From Brasilonema angustatum HA4187-MV1 (GTDB lineage Bacteria; Cyanobacteriota; Cyanobacteriia; Cyanobacteriales; Nostocaceae): a stretch of DNA of 64,000 nucleotides. The stretch spans positions 62,001 to 126,000 of the forward strand of contig JAHHGV010000002.1 in assembly GCA_019359695.1 (NCBI GenBank), written 5' to 3'. Both the position numbers and the translations under genes were made by a program. The notes under the pieces were generated by a model. That model ran no database searches. It was not told where the DNA came from and saw nothing but the letters and a program-made list of their open reading frames with translations. This document shows, in pieces, positions 19,188 to 28,304 of this stretch (the stretch's first letter is position 1; each line of letters starts with the position of its first letter).

Positions 19188-19643
19188 CTATAACCCCAAT
19201 TGACGACGAGCTTCAAAAAGACCCACTGCTACACTCACAGAAAGATTTAAGCTGCGAACATTTGGTTCGTTCATAGGAATATAGAGAGTAACATCACAAG
19301 CTGATGTGATCTCAAGTGGTAAGCCAGTGGTTTCACAACCAAAGAGCAACCAATCATTGGGTTGAAAGTGGAAATCCACGTAGTTGCAACTACCTCTGAC
19401 GCTAAAACCTAATAATCTTCCGCCACGTGAGCGATGCGCGGACTTAAAAGCTTCCAGAGATTCGTGATAGTGCAGTTTGACATAAGGCCAGTAATCTAAA
19501 CCAGCTCTTTTGAGGTAGCGATCGCTAATCTCAAACCCCAAAGGTCCTACCAAATGTAATTCAGTGCCTGTGGCAGCACAGGTGCGAGCAATATTACCTG
19601 TATTGGGAGGAATAAGCGGGTTAACTAAAACGACCTGGGGCAT
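19188..19643 (-). CDS. trmL: tRNA (cytidine/uridine-34-2'-O)-methyltransferase TrmL
   Basis: TrmL is a small SPOUT methyltransferase that methylates the wobble base of tRNA-Leu. The 151-residue sequence shows the knotted SPOUT signatures: VVLVNPLIPPNTGNIARTCAA at the N terminus, LLFGCETTGLP in the middle, and IPMNEPNVRSLNLSVSVAVGLFEA at the C terminus, where the AdoMet-binding trefoil knot forms. The length matches the family exactly. The start ATG at 19643 follows a weak purine-rich region. It stands alone between a long gene-free region and gshA. Confidence 0.95.
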   Translation of the reverse strand: MPQVVLVNPLIPPNTGNIARTCAATGTELHLVGPLGFEISDRYLKRAGLDYWPYVKLHYHESLEAFKSAHRSRGGRLLGFSVRGSCNYVDFHFQPNDWLLFGCETTGLPLEITSACDVTLYIPMNEPNVRSLNLSVSVAVGLFEARRQLGL

Positions 19644-19916
19644 TTGCGGAAGAATTAATATATTGAAAATCTGATTAAAATGCAGTCTGTTTTTTTTTAC
19701 ATCTTCCCTAGTGTTGAAAATACATAATTTTTTTTTATATTGTGATCAGGAGTCAATTGATTAGAAATTTAAAACAGACAAAAAATGTGCTTTATAAGAG
19801 CTAAGGGGATATACTGAGATATATTACGATTTATTAAGTTATTTGTAGGTGTATTGTACACTACCAATATCTGACATACATCAAGTTTTAACGCCAAATA
19901 GACATTTCCATAAAAA

Positions 19917-19982
19917 GGGTTCGGAATTCACTGAAGGGACAAATCTGGATCATGATTTGTTCATATTTAGATTTCCGAACCC
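19917..19982 (-). terminator. Structured terminator downstream of gshA
   Basis: GGGTTCGGAA (19917-19926) pairs with TTCCGAACCC (19973-19982), and on the minus strand a TTTTTA tract follows. The 46-nt loop holds a second stem, ACAAATC / GATTTGT. This suits a rho-independent terminator with an extra nested hairpin. Confidence 0.7.
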
Positions 19983-20000
19983 TATTAATCCTAAGGTGTG

Positions 20001-21137
20001 CTAAGCAACCGAAGATGAACACAATTTATCTTCTAGTTCAACTTCGCATTCTCTTGTTACGTCAATAGCGTGAGTGAGAACGTGTCTTTCACTCAAGCCA
20101 AGTGCGTGCAGTTGTAACCATTGTTGAGCTTCGTTACCTTCACGCAAGATTTTTTGTAATGGTGAAAGGAAACAGGCAAAGCCATTCTGCTTAGCGATCG
20201 CCCAAACATCTTGATATATTTCACTAATCCAATCTCTGGCTAAAATACTCCTACCATCTTGCCAATGCTGAAGTTGAGCCTCAAGACTGGAAGTCGCGGC
20301 TGCAGTTTCGTTGGCATAGGTTAGGGAAATAAGTTCGTCTGGGGTGAAGGTGCTTTGGGTTAATGGATCGATAGAGGGATTATTGATAACTTGTAATAAA
20401 CGTGCCTCTACTAAAGCTGCTATCCCCAGTAAAGCAATTGGATCTGTGACTAAATCGCAAATTCGTAGTTCTAAACGATTCAAATCATAAGGGCGGCGAT
20501 CGCCATTTGGTCGAACTGACGCCCAAAGATGACGAACATTTTGCATTGTTCCAGCCACCAGTTGGTTTTCCACCCATTCAATGTGATGGGCGTGGCTTTC
20601 AAATAAAGGTACATGAGAAGGCGTTTGCGGAAAAACACCCCAGCGTGTGGAATGATAACCAGTTGCTTTGCCATTCAGAAACGGAGATGATGCACTCAAG
20701 GCAAGGAACAAAGGTGCTTCTACCCTTATAACCCGACACGCCCGCATTAAGACTTCTGGATCGCTAATGCCTACATTAATGTGAACGCTAGCGGTGACAA
20801 CCTTGGTACCGTATGTTTGCTCAATGTAGTCATGATAAGGGTTTGTTGGATCTGAGCGAAAAAAGCGATCGCCTCCTCCTAAGGATAGAGTGCTTCCTGG
20901 AATCAGCGTGTAATCACCTAATTGCTTGATGAAGTTTCTAAGTTGAAGCCGAGGACGCAACAAGGCACATAAAAGCTGTTCGTAATTCTGTAATGGTGGA
21001 GTGATATATTCTACGTTTCGACTATCCGGCTCTCGGACAAATCCATCCAAAGATCCAACTATCTTGTCGGAGAGTCCGACTATATCACCACTGGGCGTGC
21101 CAGTGTACATCTCTATCTCAAAGCCTTTTAATAGCAC
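20001..21137 (-). CDS. gshA: Glutamate-cysteine ligase, cyanobacterial type
   Basis: GshA joins glutamate and cysteine, the first step of glutathione synthesis. The sequence has KGFEIEMYTGTPSGD at the N terminus, EPDSRNVEYITPP, and VTASVHINVGIS, which matches the GCS2-like (glutamine-synthetase-fold) ligase family. RWGVFPQTPSHVPLFESHAHHIEWVE and DLNRLELRICDL follow. The 378-residue length agrees with the cyanobacterial enzyme, which is shorter than E. coli GshA. The product is cytoplasmic. The gene is alone, ended by a structured terminator, and has a 370-nt upstream gap shared with a divergent small gene. Confidence 0.93.
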   Translation of the reverse strand: MLLKGFEIEMYTGTPSGDIVGLSDKIVGSLDGFVREPDSRNVEYITPPLQNYEQLLCALLRPRLQLRNFIKQLGDYTLIPGSTLSLGGGDRFFRSDPTNPYHDYIEQTYGTKVVTASVHINVGISDPEVLMRACRVIRVEAPLFLALSASSPFLNGKATGYHSTRWGVFPQTPSHVPLFESHAHHIEWVENQLVAGTMQNVRHLWASVRPNGDRRPYDLNRLELRICDLVTDPIALLGIAALVEARLLQVINNPSIDPLTQSTFTPDELISLTYANETAAATSSLEAQLQHWQDGRSILARDWISEIYQDVWAIAKQNGFACFLSPLQKILREGNEAQQWLQLHALGLSERHVLTHAIDVTRECEVELEDKLCSSSVA

Positions 21138-21509
21138 TGGTCTGTTCTCCTCGGCTCTCCTTACTTCTAAATTGTATCGAAGGCAACGAAATCCTGCTTA
21201 CAACCTTAGGGTGAATTAAGAGTTGATCAACAAAGGGGTGTAAGGGTGTGAGGGGAAAAGAAAATTTTCTAGCCCCTAAGAGGGGCGCACTCTCGGATGT
21301 GGTACACCCCTAGCCCGGAACCAACAAGGACGCAAGCCGCGTTGACAAACCACAGAGTACCGAAATCTTTCTCTTATCCTTAATTTAAGCCTCAAGATAG
21401 TGTGTACCTCCTACAGCAAAGCTTAAGCTGAGGCGTGTAAGGTTCAAACAGTGAACAGTTATCAGTTATCACTGTTCCCTGTTCCCTGTTCCCTCTTGAG
21501 GAAATAATT
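21138..21509. other. Intergenic region with repeats between divergent genes
   Basis: Contains a fragment beginning GAGTTGATCAACAAAGGGG (21221-21239), also seen near 15918 as GAGTTGACCAACAAAGGGG, and a GTTCCCT array at 21473-21496 immediately upstream of the small gene at 21510. No gene seen. Confidence 0.5.
21473..21496. repeat. Heptamer tandem repeat (TGTTCCC)n
   Basis: About three direct copies, immediately before the ribosome site of the gene at 21510. Confidence 0.75.
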
Positions 21510-21731
21510 ATGTCCAGCAATGAAACAACTCCTAATCAAGCAAAAAAAACAAATCCACAAAGCGATGAATCCCAATTAAGTCCTGAGATACTTGACAAAA
21601 TTAAAAATCCTCCAAGAATAGACGATGTGATATTGAGTCAATCGCCAGAAGAACGTAGGAGTAACCCAGCTATAGCACCGGAAATGCTGGATGAACCAAG
21701 CGATGAATTTACCGGGTTCCCCAAAGAGTAG
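21510..21731 (+). CDS. Small hydrophilic protein (73 aa), unknown function
   Basis: The ATG at 21510 has GAGGAAA about nine bases upstream, a good ribosome site. The product is polar, rich in Pro, Ser, Glu, Asp and Asn, and lacks hydrophobic segments, so it is probably disordered and soluble. No family is recognised. The stop is 48 nt before the start of the deacetylase-like gene, so the two may be co-transcribed. Confidence 0.6.
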   Translation: MSSNETTPNQAKKTNPQSDESQLSPEILDKIKNPPRIDDVILSQSPEERRSNPAIAPEMLDEPSDEFTGFPKE

Positions 21732-21779
21732 TCAGCATACAATTGAAATCAGTATCTTACTGCTTACTTCACTCGCCTT

Positions 21780-22697
21780 ATGCTGCCAGTCATTTATTCC
21801 GACGAGTTTCTGGATCACAAGACTGGATCTTTCCATCCAGAGAAACCAGAACGTCTGAGTGCGATCGCCACCGCCTTAAAACAAGCTGCGTTTGCACAAC
21901 ATATTGAATGGCGCTTGCCCACTCTACCAGAAAAGCGCTGTATCATATCTGTGTTAGAACAAGCACACACCCGGCGCTACATCAAGAAAGTTCAAGAAAT
22001 TGCTGTTGCAGGCGGTGGTTATTTGGATGGAGATACGCCTGTTTCTCGACGCAGTTATGATGTTGCTTTGTTGGCAGTGAGTGCCTGGTTGGATGGAGTT
22101 GATGTTGTATTGGAAACTGGCGAACCAGCTTTTGTGTTGGCGCGTCCACCAGGACACCACGCTGAAAGTGATGCGGGGATGGGGTTTTGCTTGTTTTCCA
22201 ATGCGGCGATCGCTGCTCTTTATGCCCTGGAACAACCAGGAATTAACCGTGTTGCCATCCTTGACTGGGATGTGCATCACGGTAATGGTACTCAGGCAAT
22301 AGTAGAAAAAAACTCACAAATTGCCTACTGTTCTCTTCATCAGTACCCTTGCTATCCAGGGACAGGACATCATACAGAGCGAGGTTTTCATAAGAATGTA
22401 CTGAATATACCAATTCCTCCTAGCAGCGATATAAAAATATACCAACCTATTTTTGAAAAAAAAGTAGTACCCTTTTTATCTAGTTTTCAGCCGGATTTAT
22501 TGATTGTGAGTGCAGGTTACGACGCCAACGCCGATGATCCATTGGCTAGTATAAATTTGCAACCGCAAGATTATGGTTTATTCACAGATTATTGTCTAGG
22601 AATAACTCGTAAAATTCTGTTCGGCTTGGAAGGTGGTTATGATTTTGACGCACTTTCCAAGTCAGTTGTCGCAACAATTGAGCGCTGCATCGCGTGA
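21780..22697 (+). CDS. Histone deacetylase-fold amidohydrolase
   Basis: The arginase/deacetylase fold is clear: RPPGHHAESDAGMGFCLFSNAA holds the active-site His pair, WDVHHGNGTQ holds zinc ligands Asp and His, and SAGYDANADDPLA holds the second Asp ligand. GLEGGYD near the C terminus is the glycine-rich loop. Length (305 residues) matches bacterial deacetylase-like enzymes, whose substrates are often acetylated small molecules, polyamines or lysine side chains. The exact substrate cannot be read from the sequence. The stop is immediately followed by the truncated CHAT/TPR copy. Confidence 0.9.
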   Translation: MLPVIYSDEFLDHKTGSFHPEKPERLSAIATALKQAAFAQHIEWRLPTLPEKRCIISVLEQAHTRRYIKKVQEIAVAGGGYLDGDTPVSRRSYDVALLAVSAWLDGVDVVLETGEPAFVLARPPGHHAESDAGMGFCLFSNAAIAALYALEQPGINRVAILDWDVHHGNGTQAIVEKNSQIAYCSLHQYPCYPGTGHHTERGFHKNVLNIPIPPSSDIKIYQPIFEKKVVPFLSSFQPDLLIVSAGYDANADDPLASINLQPQDYGLFTDYCLGITRKILFGLEGGYDFDALSKSVVATIERCIA

Positions 22698-22710
22698 GTA
22701 GTAAGTAGAT

Positions 22711-23849
22711 CGGAGACTCAAGCTGAAGCAATTTTTCAACATATTGATTGCGTCATTGGTATGGGACAATCTATTCCAGACAATTCTGCTATCCTTTTTT
22801 CCAAAGGATTTTATGATGCTATTTTTGGTGGCAGAAACTACGCAGATGCTTTTCAATTTGGTTGTAATAATATAGATTTAAATAATCTTTTGGAATTTAA
22901 TACTCCCACAATAAAAATTAAACATAGAGATTTTAGTCCGGAAGACTCAATGACAAGTCAACCACATGCACGCTTATTCTTTCTTGGCACGGTAGTATTT
23001 GTTTTGATAATTAGTTTACTAGGACTTTTCCGGTTAGTACTTGCTGATTTTAACCAAGCAACAAAACTTGATAAAAACGATGCCCAAGTTTACTACAACC
23101 GAGGAATTTCTTACGGCAATAAAAAAGACTATGACCGCGCAATAGCTGATTTTAACCAAGCAATTAAACTTGACCCGAACTATGCCACAGCTTTCTACAA
23201 CCGAGGACTTTCTTACGCCTATAAAAAAGACTATGACCGCGCAATAGCTGATTTTAACCAAGCAATTAAACTTGACCAAAACTATGCCACAGCTTACTAC
23301 AACCGAGGACTTTCTTACTACAATAAAAAAGACGATGACCGCGCGATAGCTGATTATACCCAAGCTATTAAACTTGACCCGAACTTAGCCCAAGCTTACT
23401 ACAACCGAGGAATTTCTTACGGCAATAAAAAAGACTATGACCGCGCGATAGCTGATTATACCCAAACAATTAAACTTGACCCAAACTATGCCGCTGCTTA
23501 CAACAATCGAGGATATTATTATTTGTATAAAAAAGACTATGACCGCGCGATAGCTGATTATAACCAAGCTATTAAACTTGATCCGAATGATGCTGTAACT
23601 TATGATAGCCGATGTGAGCTATACCGTGTTAAGAAAGACTATGATCGTGCTATAGCCGATTGTAACCAAGCTATTAAACTTGACCCAAACTATGCCGCAG
23701 CTTACAACAACCGAGGGTTAGTTTATAAGAATAAGGGCAATAAAGATAAAGCTATACAAGACTTCCAAAAAATCTTGCAATTAAATAATGATGTTGAATT
23801 GAACGAAAAAGCAAAACAAGAACTGAAAACAGTGAACAGTGAACAGTGA
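22711..23849 (+). pseudogene. Truncated copy of the CHAT-TM-TPR gene, lacking catalytic residues
   Basis: From AGACTCAAGCTGAAGC onward the DNA is close to identical to the CHAT gene at about 24705 onward. The copy starts just after the position of the catalytic Cys, so it lacks both the His and Cys of the CHAT dyad. After the first transmembrane segment (CTTTTCCGGTTAGTACTT) it jumps directly to a TPR repeat, missing about 230 residues of the middle region. About eight TPR units follow, then the same C terminus (KGNKDKAIQDFQKIL). The only usable start is an ATG at 22761 with no clear ribosome site, giving up to 362 residues. In this frame the upstream stop is the TGA of the deacetylase gene. 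It is probably a decaying paralogue or donor for repeat exchange. Confidence 0.85.
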
Positions 23850-24211
23850 ACAGTAGCCGAAGCTTCGGCTTCGCTCAGCTTAAAGGGAGTCGAAGCAAAA
23901 TTCAAAACTAAATTTCCGTAGGGCATACAATGTTTGAGCAGCGAGTGAGGGGGATGAGCAGGATAACTTCCTGATCGTTGGAAGTCTATAGGACACCTAT
24001 TTGATTTTGACGAAGCTAGGTACATGTTTATTCCTTCTTCCCTGTTAAGCGTTCCCTGCGATGCACTGACTCGCCCTGAGCGTAGCCGAAGGGGCGTGGT
24101 CGTTGTGTTCCCTGTTCTAAAATTTATAAGTTTGTCCGAAACCAGACATTGTACATTTGTAGATATATTTGGATACAATTTTTTCTACAAGCTTTAAAAT
24201 CTGTAAAACTG
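23850..24211. other. Intergenic region with repeat fragments
   Basis: Tandem GTGAACA copies at 23832-23852, an inverted GCCGAAGCTTCGGC at 23855-23868, and CCCTGTTAAGCGTTCCCTG near 24041. No gene seen; a 151-codon minus-strand frame crosses the end of the pseudogene and is not called. Confidence 0.5.
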
Positions 24212-24361
24212 ATGCACATTAGTATCACTGACGACATCAAAAAACGGTTTCACGCAGCCTGTGCTATCCGTGGGCTGAAGATGAACCAAGTGATAACTGA
24301 ACTAGTTGAACAGTGGTTAAAAGCGAACGAAGTTACTTCATTGAGTGATCCCAAACCCTGA
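24212..24361 (+). CDS. Ribbon-helix-helix-like small DNA-binding protein (49 aa)
   Basis: The 49-residue product has a short N-terminal beta-strand-like segment (MHISITDDI), then two helices (KKRFHAACAIRG and NQVITELVEQWLKAN), the arrangement of MetJ/Arc/CopG-type ribbon-helix-helix proteins. Such proteins often autoregulate operons or act as antitoxins. Its TGA (24359-24361) overlaps the ATG of the CHAT gene by one base, so the two are probably translationally coupled. The open frame extends upstream to a TTG at 24149, but the ATG at 24212 gives the canonical fold. No strong ribosome site is seen. Confidence 0.7.
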   Translation: MHISITDDIKKRFHAACAIRGLKMNQVITELVEQWLKANEVTSLSDPKP

Positions 24362-27222
24362 TGAAGAAGATTTTAATATTATCAGCTAATCCTATAAATA
24401 CAAATAACTTGCGCTTGGATGAAGAAGTACGAGAAATTCAAGCAGCGTGGGAACGCGCTCTTAATAGAGAAAAATTTGAATTGATTAATAAAGGTGCAGT
24501 TCGTATTGATGAGTTGCGTCGTACATTGTTAGATCATAAACCACAAATAGTACATTTTTCCGGTCACGGTACTGGGACTGATGGCTTAGTTCTGGAAAAT
24601 AACTCAGGTTCGGCGCAGATAGTAAGTACGCAATCACTCTCACGTTTTTTTGAGTTATCAAAAGAGCAAGTAGAGTGTGTTTTACTAAACGCTTGCTATT
24701 CCAAGACTCAAGCTGAAGCAATTTTTCAACATATTGATTGTGTCATTGGTATGGGACAATCTATTCCAGACAATTCTGCTATCATTTTTTCCAAAGGATT
24801 TTATGATGCTATTTTTTGTGGCAGAAACTACGCAGATGCTTTTCAATTTGGTTGTAATAATATAGATTTAAATAATCTTTTGGAATTTAATACTCCCACA
24901 ATAAAAATTAGACATAGAGATTTTAGTCCGGAAGACTCAATCACAACTCAACCATATACACCGTTGTTCTTTATTGGCACGGTAGTATTTGGTTTGATAA
25001 TTAGCTTACTAGGACTTTTCCGGTTAATACTTAACGATTATGGATTAATAACTCATATTTTACTCGGCTTTGGTCTGATTACTTTTTGGATCTGTTGTGC
25101 ATACATCTACTATCCCTCAAGTCGAATTGCTGGTTTTAATATCAATTTCTTTAGACGATTCAAACAATACAAAAAATTACGGCGTTTGGCTCTAGCAGGG
25201 ATGGTGATTCTACCTCTTTTGGGTATAACTGGATTTTATATATTGGAACTCCCAACCAAGGACATTATTGTTCTTCTCGCTGATTTTGAAACTTCTGCTG
25301 AGCACAAAAAGTTTCGTGTAACTCAAAATATCTTTGAGAACCTAAATAATGCCTTTCAACAATCTCCTGATGTCAAAGTACAACGTTTAAACAAAATAAT
25401 TACTAACCGTCAAGATGCCCTTAGTGAAGGAGAAAGTCACAAAGCTAGGATTGTCATTTGGGGTGATTATGACGTAACAAGTACAAGTACACAGTTTAGT
25501 CCACACTTTGAAGTATTGCGTACCCCAAAATACTTACCTAAAATTGGCTCGTTAGAACAGACGGCTAGCATCTCTGAATTAAACAATTTTCAATTGCAAT
25601 TACGTCTTTCAAAAGAGATGAGTTATTTGACTCATTTTACTGTGGGATTAATTCGTTACACAGTTAGTGATTGGGAACAGGCTATAACCTCTTTTAGCGA
25701 AGCTTTGGAACAGGGTAATGATTCAATGAAAGCGTTAAACCAGAAAATAGTCTACAATTACCGAGGAAATTCTTACTTTTATAAAAAAGACTATGACCGC
25801 GCTATAGCTGATTATAACCAAGCTATTAAACTTGACCATAACTATGCCTTCCCTTACAACAACCGAGGACTTTCTTACTTTTATAAAAAAGACTATGATC
25901 GTGCTATAGCTGATTATAACCAAGAAATTAAACTTGACCCGAATTATGCCCTAGCTTACAACAACCGAGGAAATTGTTACTTATATAAAAATGAGTATGA
26001 CCGCGCTATAGCTGATTATAACCAAGCAATTAAACTTGATCCGAACGATGCCAAAGCTTACTACAACCGAGGACTTTCTTACGACACTAAAGAAGAGTAT
26101 GACCGCGCTATAGCTGATTATAACCAAGCAATTAAACTTGATCCGAACGATGCCAAAGCTTACTACAACCGAGGAAATTATTACTTATATAAAAATGAGT
26201 ATGACCGCGCTATAGCTGATTATACCCAAGCAATTAAACTTGATCCGAACGATGCCAAAGCTTACAAAAACCGAGGACTTTCTTACGACACTAAAGAAGA
26301 GTATGACCGCGCTATAGCTGATTATACCCAAGCAATTAAACTTGATCCGAACGATGCCAAAGCTTACTACAACCGAGGACTTTCTTACGACACTAAAGAA
26401 GAGTATGACCGCGCTATAGCTGATTATACCCAAGCAATTAAACTTGACCCTAACTTAGCCAAAGCTTACAAAAACCGAGGAAATTCTTACTTTTCTAAAG
26501 AAGAGTATGACCGCGCTATAGCTGATTATAACCAAGCAATTAAACTTGACCAGAGCGATGCCCTAGCTTACAACAACCGAGGACTTTCTTACAACAATAA
26601 AAAAGAGTATGACCGCGCTATAGCTGATTATAACCAAGCAATTAAACTTGACCCGAACTTAGCCAAAGCTTACTACAACCGAGGAGGTTCTTACTTATAT
26701 AAAAAAGAGTATGACCGCGCTATAGCTGATTATAACCAAGCAATTAAACTTGATCCGACCGATGCCAAAGCTTACAACAACCGAGGATTTTCTTACAATA
26801 ATAAAAAAGACTATGGCCGCGCTATAGCTGATTTTAACCAAGCTATTAAACTTGACCCGAACTTAGCCAAAGCTTACAAAAACCGAGGAATTTATTACTT
26901 ATATAAAAAAGACTATGACCGCGCTATAGCTGATTTTAACCAAGCTATTAAACTTGACCCGAACTTAGCCCTAGCTTATGATAGCCGATGTGAGCTATAC
27001 CGTATTAAGAAAGACTATGATCGTGGTATAGCCGATTGTGACCAAGCTATTAAACTTGACTCTAACTTAACCGATGCTTACTACAACCGAGGGTTAGTTT
27101 ATAAGAATAAGGGCAATAAAGATAAAGCCATACAAGACTTCCAAAAAATCTTGCAATTAAATGATGATGTTGAATTGAACCAAAAAGCAAAACAAGAACT
27201 TAAAGAACTAAGCACAAAATAA
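24361..27222 (+). CDS. Membrane-anchored CHAT protease-like protein with about 13 TPR units
   Basis: Residues 1 to about 180 form a CHAT (caspase-like) domain, with His69 in VHFSGHGTG and Cys112 in LLNACYSKTQA as the expected dyad. Two or three hydrophobic segments follow at about 202-224, 229-252 and 276-297, predicting a membrane anchor. Residues 300-450 form an unrecognised globular region. From about 464 to 930 there are roughly 13 TPRs of 34 residues with the pattern YDRAIADYNQAIKLDP, followed by a degenerate last unit. The DNA of the repeats is nearly identical with a 102-nt period. CHAT proteins cleave or regulate partner proteins; here the target is unknown. Coupling to the RHH-like gene suggests a regulated or toxin-like effector, which is inference. 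Confidence 0.9.
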   Translation: MKKILILSANPINTNNLRLDEEVREIQAAWERALNREKFELINKGAVRIDELRRTLLDHKPQIVHFSGHGTGTDGLVLENNSGSAQIVSTQSLSRFFELSKEQVECVLLNACYSKTQAEAIFQHIDCVIGMGQSIPDNSAIIFSKGFYDAIFCGRNYADAFQFGCNNIDLNNLLEFNTPTIKIRHRDFSPEDSITTQPYTPLFFIGTVVFGLIISLLGLFRLILNDYGLITHILLGFGLITFWICCAYIYYPSSRIAGFNINFFRRFKQYKKLRRLALAGMVILPLLGITGFYILELPTKDIIVLLADFETSAEHKKFRVTQNIFENLNNAFQQSPDVKVQRLNKIITNRQDALSEGESHKARIVIWGDYDVTSTSTQFSPHFEVLRTPKYLPKIGSLEQTASISELNNFQLQLRLSKEMSYLTHFTVGLIRYTVSDWEQAITSFSEALEQGNDSMKALNQKIVYNYRGNSYFYKKDYDRAIADYNQAIKLDHNYAFPYNNRGLSYFYKKDYDRAIADYNQEIKLDPNYALAYNNRGNCYLYKNEYDRAIADYNQAIKLDPNDAKAYYNRGLSYDTKEEYDRAIADYNQAIKLDPNDAKAYYNRGNYYLYKNEYDRAIADYTQAIKLDPNDAKAYKNRGLSYDTKEEYDRAIADYTQAIKLDPNDAKAYYNRGLSYDTKEEYDRAIADYTQAIKLDPNLAKAYKNRGNSYFSKEEYDRAIADYNQAIKLDQSDALAYNNRGLSYNNKKEYDRAIADYNQAIKLDPNLAKAYYNRGGSYLYKKEYDRAIADYNQAIKLDPTDAKAYNNRGFSYNNKKDYGRAIADFNQAIKLDPNLAKAYKNRGIYYLYKKDYDRAIADFNQAIKLDPNLALAYDSRCELYRIKKDYDRGIADCDQAIKLDSNLTDAYYNRGLVYKNKGNKDKAIQDFQKILQLNDDVELNQKAKQELKELSTK
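25755..27140 (+). repeat. 102-nt tandem repeat array encoding TPRs
   Basis: About 13 direct copies of a 102-nt unit with blocks such as GACCGCGCTATAGCTGATTA conserved at DNA level. The pseudogene copy at about 23030-23750 shares the unit. Confidence 0.9.
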
Positions 27223-27270
27223 TAACAATAGTAAGTAGCTCAACCAATAAATTAAACAGGGGCGAGGAAA

Positions 27271-28191
27271 ATGAAAGCAATAGTAATCAATGAATACGGC
27301 AATGATGACGTTCTAAATTATGCCGATGTCGAACGCCCGGAGCCGAAGGCGGAGGAAGTTTTGGTGAAAGTTCACGTTGCGGGGGTTAATCCGGTTGACT
27401 GGAAAATCCGCAACGGTTTGGGCGAAAGGCTCGGTTTGAAACTACCCATCATACTCGGCGGCGAGATTGCCGGAACAATCGAAAGAATTGGCGATGATGT
27501 CAGAGGTTTCAAAGAAGGTGATGCGGTTTACGGCATCATACGCTCTGGAGGTTTCGCCGAATACGCGATCGCCAAAATGGGGGATATTGCGTCTAAACCC
27601 CAAAGTCTCGATTTCGAGAACGCGGCGGCGGTTCCACTCGGCGCGTTAACCGCATGGCAGGCGATTTTTGATTTAGCCCATCTCAGCAGCGGGCAAAGAA
27701 TTTTGATAACCGGCGCGTCAGGCGGAGTCGGTTCGCTGGCTGTTCAACTTGCCAAAGCAAAAGGCGCATACGTCATCGGTACGGCTTCGGGACGCAATGA
27801 AGAGTTCGTCAGAGATTTAGGCGCGGATGAATTCGTTGATTACACGAAGCAAAACTTTGAACAAGTCGTTAAAGACGTTGATGTCGTCTTCGATGCAGTC
27901 GGCGGCGACACGTTTGAAAGAGCGTTCCAAACTTTGAAAAAAGGTGGCTTTCTGGTAACGTCAGTGGAGTTTCCGTCCGAAGAAAAAGCGCAGGAATTTG
28001 GCGTCAAGTCCGCGCGGGTTTATTGCAAGCCAAACGCGGAACAATTAGCTGCCATCAGCGCATTGGTTGACGAAGGCAGATTAAAAGCGCACGTCGCAAC
28101 CGTTTTGCCGCTTGTAGAAGTCAAAAAGGCATTCCAACTTTCCGAAAGTGGGCGCACACGCGGCAAAATTGTTTTGCAAATTGGGACATAG
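27271..28191 (+). CDS. Zinc-independent MDR oxidoreductase (quinone-reductase-like, NADP-dependent)
   Basis: Medium-chain dehydrogenase/reductase of 306 residues. The N-terminal GroES-like domain has [18 protein letters not shown]; the nucleotide-binding domain has [28 protein letters not shown], the quinone-reductase-type Rossmann loop. The C terminus has [16 protein letters not shown]. No zinc-binding Cys cluster is seen. GGGGCGAGGAAA precedes the ATG, a good ribosome site. The gene is visibly richer in G and C and in GCG, GGC and CGC codons than its AT-rich neighbours, consistent with recent acquisition. Substrates of this family are quinones, enones or aldehydes. Confidence 0.9.
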   Translation: MKAIVINEYGNDDVLNYADVERPEPKAEEVLVKVHVAGVNPVDWKIRNGLGERLGLKLPIILGGEIAGTIERIGDDVRGFKEGDAVYGIIRSGGFAEYAIAKMGDIASKPQSLDFENAAAVPLGALTAWQAIFDLAHLSSGQRILITGASGGVGSLAVQLAKAKGAYVIGTASGRNEEFVRDLGADEFVDYTKQNFEQVVKDVDVVFDAVGGDTFERAFQTLKKGGFLVTSVEFPSEEKAQEFGVKSARVYCKPNAEQLAAISALVDEGRLKAHVATVLPLVEVKKAFQLSESGRTRGKIVLQIGT

Positions 28192-28304
28192 TTTTGAACT
28201 GGAGTTTAGCCTAAAAAAGAAAGGTTACTAGTTTGGGTATGGTTTGAGTCATAAAATGTTGAATAGGTAAAAGATGAATTATTTTTGCATATGTCTAATG
28301 TGCC

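Noticed and set aside
23034-23567. Minus-strand frames across the TPR repeats
   Set aside because: They are shadows caused by the periodic repeat sequence of the opposite strand.
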